From the NCBI GenBank assembly GCA_026874595.1, contig CM049318.1:13375241-13439240 (forward strand): a stretch of DNA of 64,000 nucleotides, read 5' to 3'. A model generated the notes under the pieces. The model ran no database searches. It was not told where the DNA came from and worked only from the letters and a program-made list of their open reading frames with translations. Below are positions 11,290 through 24,079 of this stretch, one piece after another. Position 1 is the first letter of the stretch. The number at the start of each line of letters is the position of its first letter. This stretch comes from Sipunculus nudus (lineage: Eukaryota > Annelida > Sipuncula > Golfingiida > Sipunculidae). Position numbers and translations under genes: made by a program.

Positions 11290-13130
11290 TTCTTCCATCT
11301 AACAATCCACAATCTTGTTGAAGATGTTGGTCCTGTGACCTTGATCTTTTTAAAGATGTGTCCTGTGACCTTGACCTTTGACCTTATGACTTCAAAATCA
11401 ATTCTGGTCTTGCTTTTCCAATGGGACATATGCAAGTTAAGTTTGAAATCTATACATCAATAAAGCAGGAATTATCACCCAGAAACTAATTTTTGGACAG
11501 ATGGCTCCCGTGACCTTCACCTTTGACCTTGTGACCTCAAAATTGATAGTGTTCTTCCTCTCTTGGCAGGAGAACTATATGTGCAAGATGAAAGATCTTA
11601 GGTGAAATGTTTGGCTGAAAATGCATCCACATCTTTTTAAAGATGTGTCCTGTGACCTTGACCTTTGACCTCAAGACCCTAAAATCAATTTGGGTCTTGC
11701 TTTTCCAATGGGACATATACAAGTCAAGATTGAAATCCATACATCAATAAAAGCATATATTATCATCCGGAAACTAATTTTTGGACAGATGGCTCCTGTG
11801 ACCTTCCCCTTTGACCTTGTGACCTCAAAATTGATAGGGTTCTTCCACTCTTGGCAGGTGAACTATATGTGCAAGATGAAAGATCTGAGATGAAATGTTT
11901 GGCTGAAAATGCATCCACAATCTTTTTAAATATGTCCTGTGACCTTGACCTTTGACCTCATGACCCCAAAATCAATTTAGGTCTTGCTTTTCCAATGGGA
12001 CATATACAAGTCAAGTTTGAAATCCATACATCAATAAAAGCAGGATTTATCATCCAGAAACTAATTTTTGGACAGATGGCTCCTGTGACCTTCACCTTTG
12101 ACCTTGTGACCTCAAAACTGATAGGGGTCTTCCACTCTTGGCAGGTGAACTATATGTGCAAGATGAAAGATCTGAGATGAATTGTTTGGCTGAAAATGCA
12201 TCCACAATCTTTTTAAAGAGGTTTCCTGTGACCTTGACCTTTGACCTCATGACCCCAAAATCAATTCAGGTCTTGCTTTTCCAATAGGTCAAATACAAGT
12301 CAAGTTTGAAATAAATACATCAATGAAAGAAGGAATTATCATCCGGAAACTAATTTTTGGACAGATGGCTCCTGTGACCTTCACCTTTGACCTTGTGACC
12401 TCAAAATTGATAGGGGTCTTCCACTCTTGGCAGGTGAACTATATGTGCAAGATGAAAGATCTGAGATGAAATGTTTGGCTGAAAATGCATCCACAATCTT
12501 TTTAAAGATGTCCTGTGACCTTGACCTTTGACCTCATGACCCCAAAATCAATTTGGGTCTTGCTTTTCCAATGGGACATATACAAGTCAAGTTTGAAATC
12601 CATACATCAATAAAAGCAGGATTTATCATCCAGAAACTAATTTTTGGACAGATGGCTCCTGTGACCTTCACCTTTGACCTTGTGACCTCAAAACTGATAG
12701 GGGTCTTCCTCTATTGGCAGATGACCTACATGTGAAGATGAAAGGTCTGAGATGAAATGTTTGGCTGAAAATGCATCCACAATCTTTTTAAAGATGTGTC
12801 CTGTGACCTTGACCTTTGACCTTATGACCCCTAAAATAAATTGGAGTCTTGCTTTTTCAATGGGACATATATAAGTCAAGTTTGAAATCAATACATCAAT
12901 AAAAGCAGGAATTATCATCCAGAAACTAATTTTTGGACAAATAGCTCCTGTGGCCTTGACCTTTGACCTTGTGACCCCAAAATTTATATGGATCATCCAC
13001 TATTGGCAAGTGAGCTACATATTCAAGATGGAAGACCTAGGATGAAAGTTTGGCTTAAAATGTATCCACAGTATCTTTTAAAATGCCAGTCCAGTGACCT
13101 TGACCTTTGAACTCATGACCCTAGAACCTA
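11290..13130 (+). repeat. 288-bp dimeric tandem repeat with nuclear-receptor-like half sites
   Basis: The anchor TTTTTGGACAGATGGCTCC recurs at steps of 287-289 bp (11,495, 11,783, 12,070, 12,359, 12,646 and 12,935). Each dimer has two related halves of about 140 bp, one with GTGACCTTGACCTTTGACC and the other with GTGACCTTCACCTTTGACC. The units diverge at the 3' side. Frames open across single halves are repeat artefacts. Confidence 0.95.
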
Positions 13131-13667
13131 AAGGGTTCTTACTTTAGTGGTGGGCCATACATAAGTCATGTTTGAAATCCATATGGCTATCAACACTGGA
13201 GATATCATAAGAGGTGTGTGATTTTCACCATATATGGCAATATTCAAGGTCAAGGCCACTATCATAGGATATATATATGCATAATATAAAAGAAATCTGT
13301 CCATTAGTTTTTGACTTATAATGCTCACAGTACTGTAAGGTGGCAATTTTTGGGGTATTAAACGGCACGAAAACAAGTAAAGAATAATAGGTGGCGCCAC
13401 CAGTTTCTGAAACATGACAACCCTATCCATATTCTTCCATCAAGTTGATTTTGGGATAAATCCATGCAAGATTTCTTGAGATATTAAAGAATTTGTGTGA
13501 TTTTCCCCAAAATTGGACCTATTCAAGGTCAAGGACACTCTCCTATTAAAGGTTATGACCTCATTTTAAATAGGCGTCGTCCTCTCACCCATATCTATAC
13601 ATTTACCAAGTTTGGTAAAGTTCCGTGAAATATTTTTTGGGTTATCGCGCCAACAAGATTTATATGC

Positions 13668-13690
13668 GGCGGCGGCGGCGGCGGCGGCGG
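13668..13690 (+). repeat. (GCG)n trinucleotide tract
   Basis: About 7-8 GCG units just upstream of the 3' stem-loop of the Helentron-like element. Confidence 0.95.
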
Positions 13691-13743
13691 GACCGGTATG
13701 AAAACATAGTATCCCCCGACTTTGTCTGGGGATACAATCATAC

Positions 13744-14229
13744 CTACTATCACGCAAAAATGAAAGGATTTTTACCGACTGGAAAGCCCGAAGCAGGCAT
13801 TGGACAGCGCAAAAAAAAATATCTCTCAGTAAAGGACAGGGGAGAGCATGACTTCGTACCGATCAACTTCGAAGAGCGCATGCGGAGCCGATTTGGAACC
13901 TGGCCAAAAGTCATGCCTCTCTGTAAATGACAGGAGAGAGCACAAGCAGACCGGTCGGAACTGGTCGGACTACACCACAAATATGGAGCCTTGCAGCACC
14001 CAAGTGTTGGTAAGCAGGAAGACTACTCCGTGATCCGTATACTCTGACTGGTGACTGATTAAACAGGCACACGGCTTCAACAGTTACACAGCTGGCTGAG
14101 CATGTGTCAAGGTGTCTTTCCCTGACTCCAGTTCTAACTATGACCTGCATTTGGTATAAAGCCGTGCTCACACATGCTTTATTACTTAGCTCTTTCTGGT
14201 ATGAATCACGCTCACAAACACATGCACAA

Positions 14230-14273
<44 letters not shown>

Positions 14274-14600
14274 TATAACCCCTTGCATCAACACCCACCT
14301 CCCTGTAAATGATGTTCCCACGCCTTTGATATGCGTATCTATGGTTTTGTAAGTCAGCTTCGTCTTGAAGACTTGTTTATATTTGCATGTATACAAATCA
14401 TAAACGTACTAAAGTCCAGCACGCGGACATTAGGTTATACCTGATAACAGGTTAAAAACACTTAAATTTATGGCATTTTATTCATTTTACTAAAGCTGTT
14501 AAATTCATCAAAATGTTTCTCCACCAATCATTTCTTATTCATTAAACATTGTGGGGGACAACGTGGAACTCATTTATAAAGAAATACCCTGTAAAAGGAT
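13744..14600 (+). repeat. Diverged third copy of the 5.4-7.3 kb region
   Basis: Begins with 61-bp-family sequence. It then matches about 6,030-7,100 in order: CCGTATACTCT-ACTGGT, AGTTACACAGCTGGCT, AGTC(a/g)GCTTCG(c/t)CT, CGCGGAC and ACAGGTTAAAA. Similarity is clearly lower than between the two main duplicates. A (CA)n-(TA)n microsatellite lies at 14,222-14,272. Confidence 0.65.
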
Positions 14601-15234
14601 GTTTGATGTTAAATATAAGATATGACCGTTTGTCCAATAAATGAGTCATTTCTAGCATTACGCTCGGAAGTTCACATATTTACAGGAAGCAAACATTACG
14701 TCCGGGAATTTCCAGAAAAATTACGGTCACATACAGCATTCCCAATCGTACCTGACAAGTGCTCATTTGGACCGTACGCAGATGAATGTGATGGACCCCT
14801 TAAAACGATTCACTGGAAGTTCTTCGAATCACTTTGCAATATTGCGAGTTCAATAAATCCGAAATTAATCTGAAGTCTAATAACCATATATGTAACCTGC
14901 TGTTCCCAAATATTTATACATAAGTTCCAGCCAGATAAACGAAAAATAATATGGGCTGTCTGTATAATTCATGTGATTATTTAACAGAAACGTACTTTGG
15001 GAACAAAAGTAACCCCAGGTTTGCTCCCATCCGTGTCCCCATTCAATGCGACGACGGGCTGCGAAATCCATGCCAGCTAAATTTCCGTCTGCCGAGCCAT
15101 AATGTCATACATGAGCGGATGATTTAATGTTAATTATACCCTCACACCTTGTCACTCAACGTTTAGCCAGTCTCCACACCTCGTGCCGACAGCTTGCCCG
15201 GCAATATTTATAGCGAGAACACAACACATGTTAC
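14600..15234. other. No gene; contains family G fragment
   Basis: 14,890-15,200 is related to 240-560. The open frame at 14,622-14,873 (83 codons) has no recognisable domain and I do not call it a gene. Confidence 0.6.
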
Positions 15235-16190
15235 ATGACTCCTTTTTATCCAATATACAAATAATTTGTCTGTGAGCTTTTCAGACTGTAAAATTATCAA
15301 ATATGCAGACGACACTCACATTCTAGGCCTGATACACAAGAATGATGAATCGCAAAATATGTGACTTGTCGGTGTGAGGAACACTACCTTCAGTTAAATG
15401 TTAAGAAGACTAAAGAAGTAGTCTTTAATTTCAGAAGATCAAACTCTGTAATTACCCCAGTTGCTATCAAAAATGATGATGTAGATATTGTAGAAAATGA
15501 TAAATACCTGTATTATTGACAGAAATCTGAATTGGAAAGAACATGTGTTGAATCAATCCAAAAAAGCAAACAAAAGATTATATTACCTATATTATCTAAG
15601 AAAGCTAAATATTGACAAAACCATAATTACCATGTTTTATAATTCAGTAATTTCCAGTGTCCTATAACCTATTCACAGGAGTGCGGGTTTAAAAATATAT
15701 CTGATAAGTTAAGGAAACAGTTAAATAATACCAGGAAGAGAAGTTGTAGAATAACTTACTTCTCTTGCCACACACCAGGAAATCTGTGAAACCAAAACAA
15801 TGGCCTTCATATATCAAAGGTCATGAATAACACAACACATCCCCTACATTCAGAGTTCCGTTTTTTCCCTTCAAGTAAACGCCTAGATGCGATATTCTGC
15901 AGAACAACTAGTTTTTCAAAGTCTCTCGTGCCATTCAGTATTAAACTTTTTAACTCGCTACTCTCTGATATTTAATGTCTTGAATTATGTGTTTTACCTG
16001 CAGAATTCTCTGCTTTATCATTTTTACATGCTTATTTTTACGTGCATAGTCAATATGTTATGTGTTATTTTTTTATGTATTTTTATGTATCTGCCTATTT
16101 ACTTATTTATTTCTATGTAATGAATTGCAAGTCAACGACAAATTCCTGGAACTGAAGACTAATAAATGTTATCTTATCTTTTCTTATCTC
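15235..16190 (+). pseudogene. Decayed non-LTR retrotransposon (reverse transcriptase 3' part and 3' tail)
   Basis: From 15,242 the frame reads LFIQYTNNLSVSFSDC followed by KIIKYADDT (catalytic YADD codons 15,302-15,313), then hits a stop (TGA) 15 codons later. Downstream pieces in shifted frames still look like LINE C-terminal sequence, ending with VPFSIKLFNSLLSD near 15,930-15,970. The 3' end has AATAAATG and short TTATC-type repeats at about 16,160-16,190. It is truncated at the 5' end and carries several stops and frameshifts, so it is dead. CR1/Rex1-like affiliation is a guess. Confidence 0.8.
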
Positions 16191-16474
16191 ATTGTTGCCT
16201 CAAACTGCTCCAACCTTGTGATACAATGTGACGCAGCAGGAGGTGTCATGAAATGTCCTGAACTAACGACCATATATGTATTTAACATACCACTTTAATT
16301 TGACTTTATGTACAGTGTTGTCAAATTACAAAGGATAATAAAAATATATATTTATATAAGTTAACAAGACAATTACTCTAAATTAACACTTGATTCGTCG
16401 GTGCAAGGCAGAAAGCAGACTGGGATACAAGCTAACCAACACGGTTGCACTCTTATCCGCTTCAATGTTACGTA

Positions 16475-19400
16475 TAATGAGCGGCTGATTTATGGGTTGT
16501 TGTGTAAACTGCAACTTTAATACATGGCTGCCGTGAAGACGTCCATCCTTAACACAGGTACCTTGGAACATTTGGCTAGACCTGTGTCAACATGTGTCAG
16601 CAAATGACTCAATGACATGTACAGCTCGAAAAAAAACTCACGTTTGGATTCACCCAAGATGACAAAGTTGGTTTCATATGCTGATCATCACTGTTCCGGG
16701 GAACGCCGAGGAACCGTTTATGTATGCAGGACATTAACAAAACCCCAATCCCCCGAGACACTGTTTACCAGACACTCACATCAAGCCATGTTTCATGTTC
16801 GCGACGTACAATAACAGTTACATCCGGTTCTGATGAGAGACAGTGGTTACGTTTGTTTCACTTTCCTCATATTCCTGAGCGGAGAATGTGGTACGCGCAG
16901 CACAATGCACATCTTATTCTGATGATTGATGACTAAACCCCCCCCCCCCCCACCCATATGGCAGTGTAGTAATTACTACCGTCATTTCCCTCCCTGAGTG
17001 GAGCGTGAGGAAGAGTGCAATAAAAGCTTGTGGTACGCGCAACTCAAGGCATGATTTGTTCTCATGATAGACGACACATTCGCGGGTCATGACAAGCAAT
17101 CAAAACCACAGTCTGCGTAACTTGTAGCACGATGCGTGGAAATTACATAACCTGTCATGTCGAAAACATATAGCGTCTCGAAATCCCCAGTATAATAACT
17201 CCAAGGTTCTGCCATATCAAGAATGCCCATCAATCCTCTGTACCATTTCTGGGATGACTTCATTCATATCTATTTTTAAAACAACCTAAATGATATCACC
17301 GGTCCCTTCCTGAAACTCATCCAATGTGCAGATTTGGCGGTAAAAGGAAATTCCTCCAAACCTCCCACCCCCCCCCCCCCCCCACACACACACACACACA
17401 AACACACACACCAGTATGTGCAATACATAGATTGTGTGTACCAAACTAATTAAGTAATAACATGAAAAAATATACTAAATACAACTTACAGCTATCTGTT
17501 GGATATAGAGGCAATAACAAAATTTATATGGAAATGACTAGTCTATCTTAATATAAATCATATTATTTTGGTTATAAGCAGTACCTAAACAAAACATCCC
17601 ACACTCTTGAAAGTCAAAAACATAAATTAAAGAATCAAGGTAGTTATAAACCTTGTGTAATAACTGTCAGGATACTATTACACTATATACTGTATGACGG
17701 TGGTGTTGATGAACGTGTGTCGAAAAAGATACACTGTGGATAGAAAACCGGTATGTGGGTCAACAGCTTCACCTGTCTCTGCGCTACCGGGTAGAGGCAG
17801 AGGCAGATGAACTTTACCATGCACACTTCATACGACAGGAGCGTGCTAGTAGAGGGACTCATGGTGCTCCGACAATTAGACGTACATATGACTGAATCAA
17901 CCTGCTAGGAATGCAAGCGTAAAAAAAACAGAGGATCCCGAAAACAGACATATTCTCCTAAACAGGGAGGCGCAGGGGGTGCACGCTCTTCATCCAATCA
18001 CATGTCTGAAAAAAATGAAATATATATACTTAATATTCATGATTCATGAGTCATGCCGCATTTGATTCATCACCAACCTCACAGGTACGTACGAGACGGA
18101 CTCGTATAGGGTCATTCAGTACAACATAATCATACTTGGAAGCTTACATGATCTATTGTGTGATATTTATTAAACTAAGGAGTTCTTACAGGGTGACATG
18201 GTGAATATGAAACAATTATCATTAGCATTAGCACATTCCGGCAGACAACAGAAACACTCCACACATATTTACAACATATGTACATACAATTACTGGTTCA
18301 CATATAACAACGTGTCAAATGGGTATGACATTGGACGTTTACAGCGATATATGATCTTTTAAACACACATTCTTTATAGCAAGCTTGCATATTCTAAACC
18401 ACCGAGCAAACATACCATCTGTATATCCTAGTAACACCTTCACTTATTTGTCATGCCCAGCATATAGCCAAGAGGGAGAGAAAAACGTCTATCCACTGTC
18501 AAGTTTACTTGTTGATTTGTCCCACCACCGGTGACCAAGTAACACAGAATGTATCCGGCAGTTTATCTTAAATCAAATAGATCCATATGTAACATGTTGA
18601 TCACAGGGATTCACTTCAAAATACGTGCTCTCAAACCATACACACAGAACGTCCCTGCATCGGATGATGCAGTCAAGAACGTTGACAGACAGACAAACAA
18701 CTCAGTTGAACTCCGATTTTAAGTAATACCTGAAACATAGAGTTTATCACTGTTGTTTACCTCTTCCGAAACCGGAACGACTCGATAGGTCCGCCAGTAT
18801 ACTCCGGCAACACGCACACTCACGCCGTTTTGTCGTTACTGTCCACACCGGTCCCCTCTGCAGATCTGGCGGGCACAACAGCCAGCGATCACAATTAACA
18901 AGGATGGTTCCCAGCATGCATCGCGCTTGGCCCACTAGAAACGTCCTGATCTGCCATTGGTGGTTACTTTGTGAGGGTGTGGCGCTGTAAGTGTCTCTCT
19001 CTTCTTCGATTCCTCCTGGTCTTCCTGGTCGCCTGTGCGGGTATGCGGTGGCGGTTTTTCGCGGCTTCTTGGCTTGGCTTGTTTGACATCACGTCTATCG
19101 GCTCCTCAAAATTCATTGTCTAAAGAGACAGGCCGGGGCGGTGGTCCCAGACCACCTCAACCGTGTCTGTCTAGTGACTCAAAAGACTAGATCTAGCTAG
19201 CTGGTCCTATCTCAACATGTGTTTTGCACCTGTCTCCTCCCTCAGCGGCCAGTCCACAAAATGTTGTACATCACACTTCGTGCAATTTAAACTGGGAAAT
19301 TCCCTGATCTAAAATAACCTGGCATGGGAAGAGCGTGACACTTCTGTTAGTATATTAATCACGCCTAACCTCTAAAACTCATGTAAATGAGATTGATGGC

Positions 19401-19713
19401 ATAACAATGCATTTGTAACCACTGGTTAATTTTATTATCACTTGCCAAATGTGTCCAAATATGGTCATAAATGCATGTGACATTGTATGTTTCATACAGG
19501 ATGTGCCCATTTTGTCTTTTGTTCTCGCATTTCTGTACACGATGAATGATAACACAAAAACAAAAACAATATTGTCTCGGAATTCCTATATCATGTTTGT
19601 TCAAGCTTTTAACTCACCGCATGTCGGCCAGGGCAACTCTGGGAGTGATAACTCTTTTAACCTTCAAAAGGCTGTGCGCAGCACTCAATAGGCCCTCTCT
19701 CTGTCTCTCCCTA

Positions 19714-19779
<66 letters not shown>

Positions 19780-20045
19780 TTTGGCAAGGAATAAGTGCAG
19801 GAGTCGGTGAATTACATGTAAAATGCATCTGATACGGCATGTTCAAGACCGCATAATGTTTTGTCCCTTTAATCACATGTACTCGAAAATTAAAAATGAA
19901 CATTATCCCTAGAAAATTATGCGTCTGGAATCCCAACAAGCATTCTATGGACTTGGCAGATCCGGCATGTTCAGTAGTTGTCTTGTAATCTGACCGCTTA
20001 TAATACATCTAGTTAATTAAACGTTACACAAAGTTACACAAAAAT
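16475..20045 (+). repeat. Diverged duplication block A, copy 1
   Basis: Collinear with 24,080-27,830. Examples: GGCTGCCGTGAAGACGTCCA at 16,527 and 24,140, and AATGTTGTACATCACACTTC near 19,258 and 27,068. Copy 1 has about 240 bp (18,964-19,208) missing from copy 2. It contains family D sequence (about 16,600-17,900), poly-C runs at 16,938-16,951 and 17,368-17,383, and a (CT)n-(TA)n tract at 19,715-19,773. No gene found. Confidence 0.85.
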
Positions 20046-20463
20046 CGTAAGGAAATGACCCAGTGATATGTGCAGCTCGAAAAAAACGCACGTCTGGAAA
20101 ACTCTGGATTCATTCTGGGTGACTGCTGCTATATACTGTTCTGATCCTCACTGTTAAGGGGAACGCCGAGGTAGAGTTTATGTACACGGAAGTACTTAAT
20201 ATACGCTACGTTCTAAAGGGTAGCACCGCAGACGCAAAAAAAGAGCTGTAATGAAAGGTCCGTGAACCAGCTCAGCTTCAACGCCGCTCCTGACATTGTT
20301 AATCAGAATCTATCAACAGCTATGTTTCGTACCCTTTATGTACAATGCATCTGATCCTTATAGGTCACGTTTGCTCCATTTTTCTCACATTCCTGTGCGA
20401 GTGTGAGGCAAATCAAAATTGTGGTACTCGCAACACAGAGCACATCTTGTTCTCATGATGGAT

Positions 20464-21901
20464 GACACTTTAACGGGTCATGACAGGACAGGCAAAGCCA
20501 CAGTCAGCGGAGTGTGTTGCCCAACGCGCGGAAACACCGTAACCTATCATGATGACATCAGACCATTAATTGCCTATCACTGGGAAAGCTGCATGAATAC
20601 CATAGGACACATGAACATTCACATGTAACCAGTTAGTGAGATGTTATGTATACATGTTTTGGTTTGATTTATATATTACTTGTTGTAAATAAAATAATAC
20701 AGTGTTTTGTTTATACACTTTTCAAAAATAAAATGAAAATATCTTTTGACTTAGATTAGACTGGGCTTTAATATTCAATGTACAACTAGCCTATCTAAAT
20801 ATATACTATGACATCATTATTTTTATGAGTCTTGCAAGTTGTACAAAAGTTAACCTAATAATATAACTTCTGGTAGTGGTGTAGCGGCACTTAGAATCAT
20901 GTTAACGAATAACGTACACATGAGACTGATCCACCTGCTAGAAATACCAGCATAAACATAACAGAAGATAGGATATGCAGACATATCCCCGAGAACAGTG
21001 CAGCCGCCGGGGGTGCATGCCCCCTTTTTTTCTGACCAATAACTGAAAACTAGAAACATAAATGTGTGTGTGTGTGTGTGTCGTACTGTCTTCTCTACAA
21101 ATGCCAATGTGAGAACTAAGTTATCACTCCCGGCACACTTGCGTGCTCTGATGTCACAAATGAACGGTTGTTACACCGCATTACTGATACAACCTCACTG
21201 TACCCACGCCACACACTTCGTCTGTCAGCGTCAAGTGCTGACTGCGGACCCACCTTGCATGAATGTACCTTAGCTGTCTGCAGCTGTAACGGAGGTATGT
21301 TTTGACACTTTAACGGGTCATGACAGGACAGGCAAAGCCACAGTCAGCGGAGTGTGTTGCACAACGCGCGGAAACACCGTAACCTATCATGATGACATCA
21401 GACCATTAATTGCCTATCACTGGGAAAGCTGCATGAATACCATAGGACACATGAACATTCACATGTAACCAGTTAGTGAGATGTTATGTATACATGTTTT
21501 GGTTTGGATTATATATTACTTGTTGTAAATAAAATAATACAGTGTTTTGTTTATACACTTTTCAAAAATAAAATGAAAATATCTTTTGACTTAGATTAGA
21601 CTGGGCTTTAATATTCAATGTATAACTAGCCTATCTAAATATATACTATGACATCATTATTTTTATGAGTCTTGCAAGTTGTACAAAAGTTAACCTAATA
21701 ATATAACTTCTGGTAGTGGTGTAGCGGCACTTAGAATCATGTTAACGAATAACGTACACATGAGACTGATCCACCTGCTAGAAATACCAGCATAAACATA
21801 ACAGAAGATAGGATATGCAGACATATCCCCGAGAACAGTGCAGCCGCCGGGGGTGCATGCCCCCTTTTTTTCTGACCAATAACTGAAAACTAGAAACATA
21901 A

Positions 21902-21936
<35 letters not shown>

Positions 21937-22157
21937 GTACTGTCTTCTCTACAAATGCCAATGTGAGAACTAAGTTATCACTCCCGGCACACTTGCGTGC
22001 TCTGATGTCACAAATGAACGGTTGTTACACCGCATTACTGATACAACCTCACTGTACCCACGCCACACACTTCGTCTGTCAGCGTCAAGTGCTGACTGCG
22101 GACCCACCTTGCATGAATGTACCTTAGCTGTCTGCAACTGTAACGGAGGTATGTTTT
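20464..22157 (+). repeat. Very recent tandem duplication, units of 840 and 854 bp
   Basis: Unit 1 is 20,464-21,303 and unit 2 is 21,304-22,157, meeting at TTTT|GACACTTTAACGGGTCA. I see only about four substitutions, plus a longer (GT)n in unit 2 (21,903-21,935 against 21,063-21,081), which accounts for the 14-bp difference. The units contain family D and family G sequence; no gene is seen. Confidence 0.97.
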
Positions 22158-22518
22158 GCGGGAAAAGTGGGCCGCGGGACTTGTTATGAAACGTCGGTGA
22201 ACTAGTTCAGCCTTGACATTGCTCAAAGAATTATTTACCAGAATCTCGCGTCTGTGTGCTGTACCGGCGCCACACACCACAACAATGGTCTGCAAACTGT
22301 AACAGCGATAAGTTTGGCTTGAACACGTGACGCAAGGAGGCGTCATCAGGTCATGGACGTCTCGTTAGGCCTACTACGTTTTGATGATTTATGACTCCTT
22401 TCTCTCTCCGAAATGCAACCACCCGCCGAAAGGACGGGTATGATAAAATATGTACATGTGTCTCTCGACGACCCTGATAGTCATTTGGCTGCCCTATGCT
22501 GGTAGTCTGACTCAGGAT
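22158..22518. repeat. Family D fragment
   Basis: ACGTCGGTGAACTAGTTCAG and TTATTTACCAGAATCTCGCG resemble family D. The rest has no recognised feature. Confidence 0.45.
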
Positions 22519-23007
22519 CAGTGGCGTCAATTTGTCTTCCAGGGTTGGGGGATGACTCGCACACACACACACACGCACACACATGCACACACATACATAT
22601 AAATATATATATATATATTTATATATGTATCATCTCTTTGACACATTTTAAATATATTAGCGCCTGTATGACACATTCAAATGTATACATTTGTGTATAT
22701 ACATATATATATATATACTTAATTACATTTCAAATATATTGCAATTCAGTGTAGGGTTTTAGAAAATTAGGTATTATGTTTCCTGTATATAAGTTAATTC
22801 AAAGCTAGGTTTAGATATAATATTTCACAGTAAACTCATAAATGAAACCAACGTCTATAATTCTATTTATTAATATTTTTTATTTATAATATATAAATAT
22901 TATTCTGTGAATAGTTTTGGGGGGGGGGTGATTACATTGACCATCCCTCACTTTCAAAAAAGTGTGGTGATATATACCCTCCATTCTCCCTTATATTGAC
23001 GCCCCCT
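22519..23007. mobile_element. hAT-like MITE, CAGTGGCGTCAAT family, with internal microsatellites
   Basis: Left end CAGTGGCGTCAAT and right end ATTGACGCCCCCT are inverted. It is flanked by CTCAGGAT (22,511-22,518) and CTCATGAT (23,008-23,015), an 8-bp duplication matching at 7 positions, as expected for hAT elements. Inside are (CA)n, (TA)n and a G run (22,919-22,928). A relative lies at 51,085-51,487. Confidence 0.75.
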
Positions 23008-23015
23008 CTCATGAT

Positions 23016-24079
23016 GGTGCCCCTTACATTAAATTTTTTACCCATTTTTACCCATACATAGCCGAGCTCCTGCCACACAACACACGTCACGGTGCACGTT
23101 TTGTGAAAATCACCATTCACTCGCGGACCGGATGGATACCACCATGTGTATGTTTTGCGCTGTCGGTCTTAAAATGTGATTCATACGAATCCTGGCTCTC
23201 AAGTAATTATGACATTATGATAGCAAATTTAGCACAGTCCCGAATTACACTAACATAGTTCAATAACGATTGCATCAGTTATTCCTTTATAAAGTCATAC
23301 ATGAAATGATTCATATAGGGCTAGCTAATGATAAAAACTCATCTGAAAACACTACGCGCAATCACCGGGAGGTAACGAGACTTCAACAGACCCTGCGTCC
23401 CAAAACAGTAGCCGACAATTTAGCTAGACTTAGTTTCTTCTTTCTTTTGACCTGTGTAATAAGACTACCAACTTAAAACCAATTTCAACCAGTCCCATGG
23501 GTCTGATTACACATGTTCCATTGTATTAAATGTACCAGTCAAACATTTAACTGAAAATTTTGCACACATTAAATTGAAGGTATGCCGAGTAGACTTTCTG
23601 GTTGAATAATATTCATATATCCCCATGATCATGAAGACACAAGCATTAAGTGGCCTGTTGTTCCTAATATTTGAATATTCATGAACATTAATGACGATCT
23701 AATTTCATGACCGCTCGTCTGTTCATGTCAGCGTTAATACTTTGTGGTAAATAAATGCATGAATGGTAGCAGACGAGTAGAAAGATTGAAGATTTATTTT
23801 AAGCCCTATGTAGAGGTAATTTTAGCATACATTATGTCGATGCCAAGTGAGGGAACCGTGTTTAAATTATTGGGATGTTTGGTTAGATAGGTTATGCTTG
23901 TAAATATAATGTGAATATATTGTGTCAAGTATTTCCAAGCTGAAATGTGTTAACGGCTAGCCTAACAAGAACAATTTGCTATCAAAAGGCGCGCCGGTGG
24001 TGTTCCTATCTATAAAATCTACTTCTGCTAGATGAACATTCAGTCGGGTGTTGCTTTGCTGTGCTCAACGGTCCCGCCA
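23016..24079. other. No gene; shared flank repeat
   Basis: 23,490-23,600 resembles 1,075-1,180 (GGTCTGATTACACA...AAATGTA-CAGTCAAAC). 23,735-24,080 is homologous to 30,048-30,354 plus 31,610 onward and contains the empty target site of the LINE at 30,355. Nothing else recognised. Confidence 0.65.

Larger units (their letters stand above)
11176..13743 (+). mobile_element. Helentron/HINE-like non-autonomous element (about 2.57 kb)
   Basis: Inserted in the 61-bp array. The 5' end has a hairpin GGCACC-gca-GGTGCC (11,183-11,197) and then GTATCCCCAGACA (11,201-11,213). The 3' end has a stem-loop at 13,709-13,735 (GTATCCCC...GGGGATAC) whose 3' arm is the exact reverse complement of the 5' motif. Between lie tandem repeats (288-bp dimers) and a (GCG)n tract. 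Subterminal inverted repeats, internal tandem repeats, a microsatellite and a 3' stem-loop are the known layout of Helentron-associated elements (HINE, DINE-1 and bivalve pearl types). No Rep/helicase is present. Confidence 0.6.

Noticed and set aside
14622-14873. 83-codon open frame
   Set aside because: No recognisable domain, no splice or promoter support, and in a repeat-flanked region.
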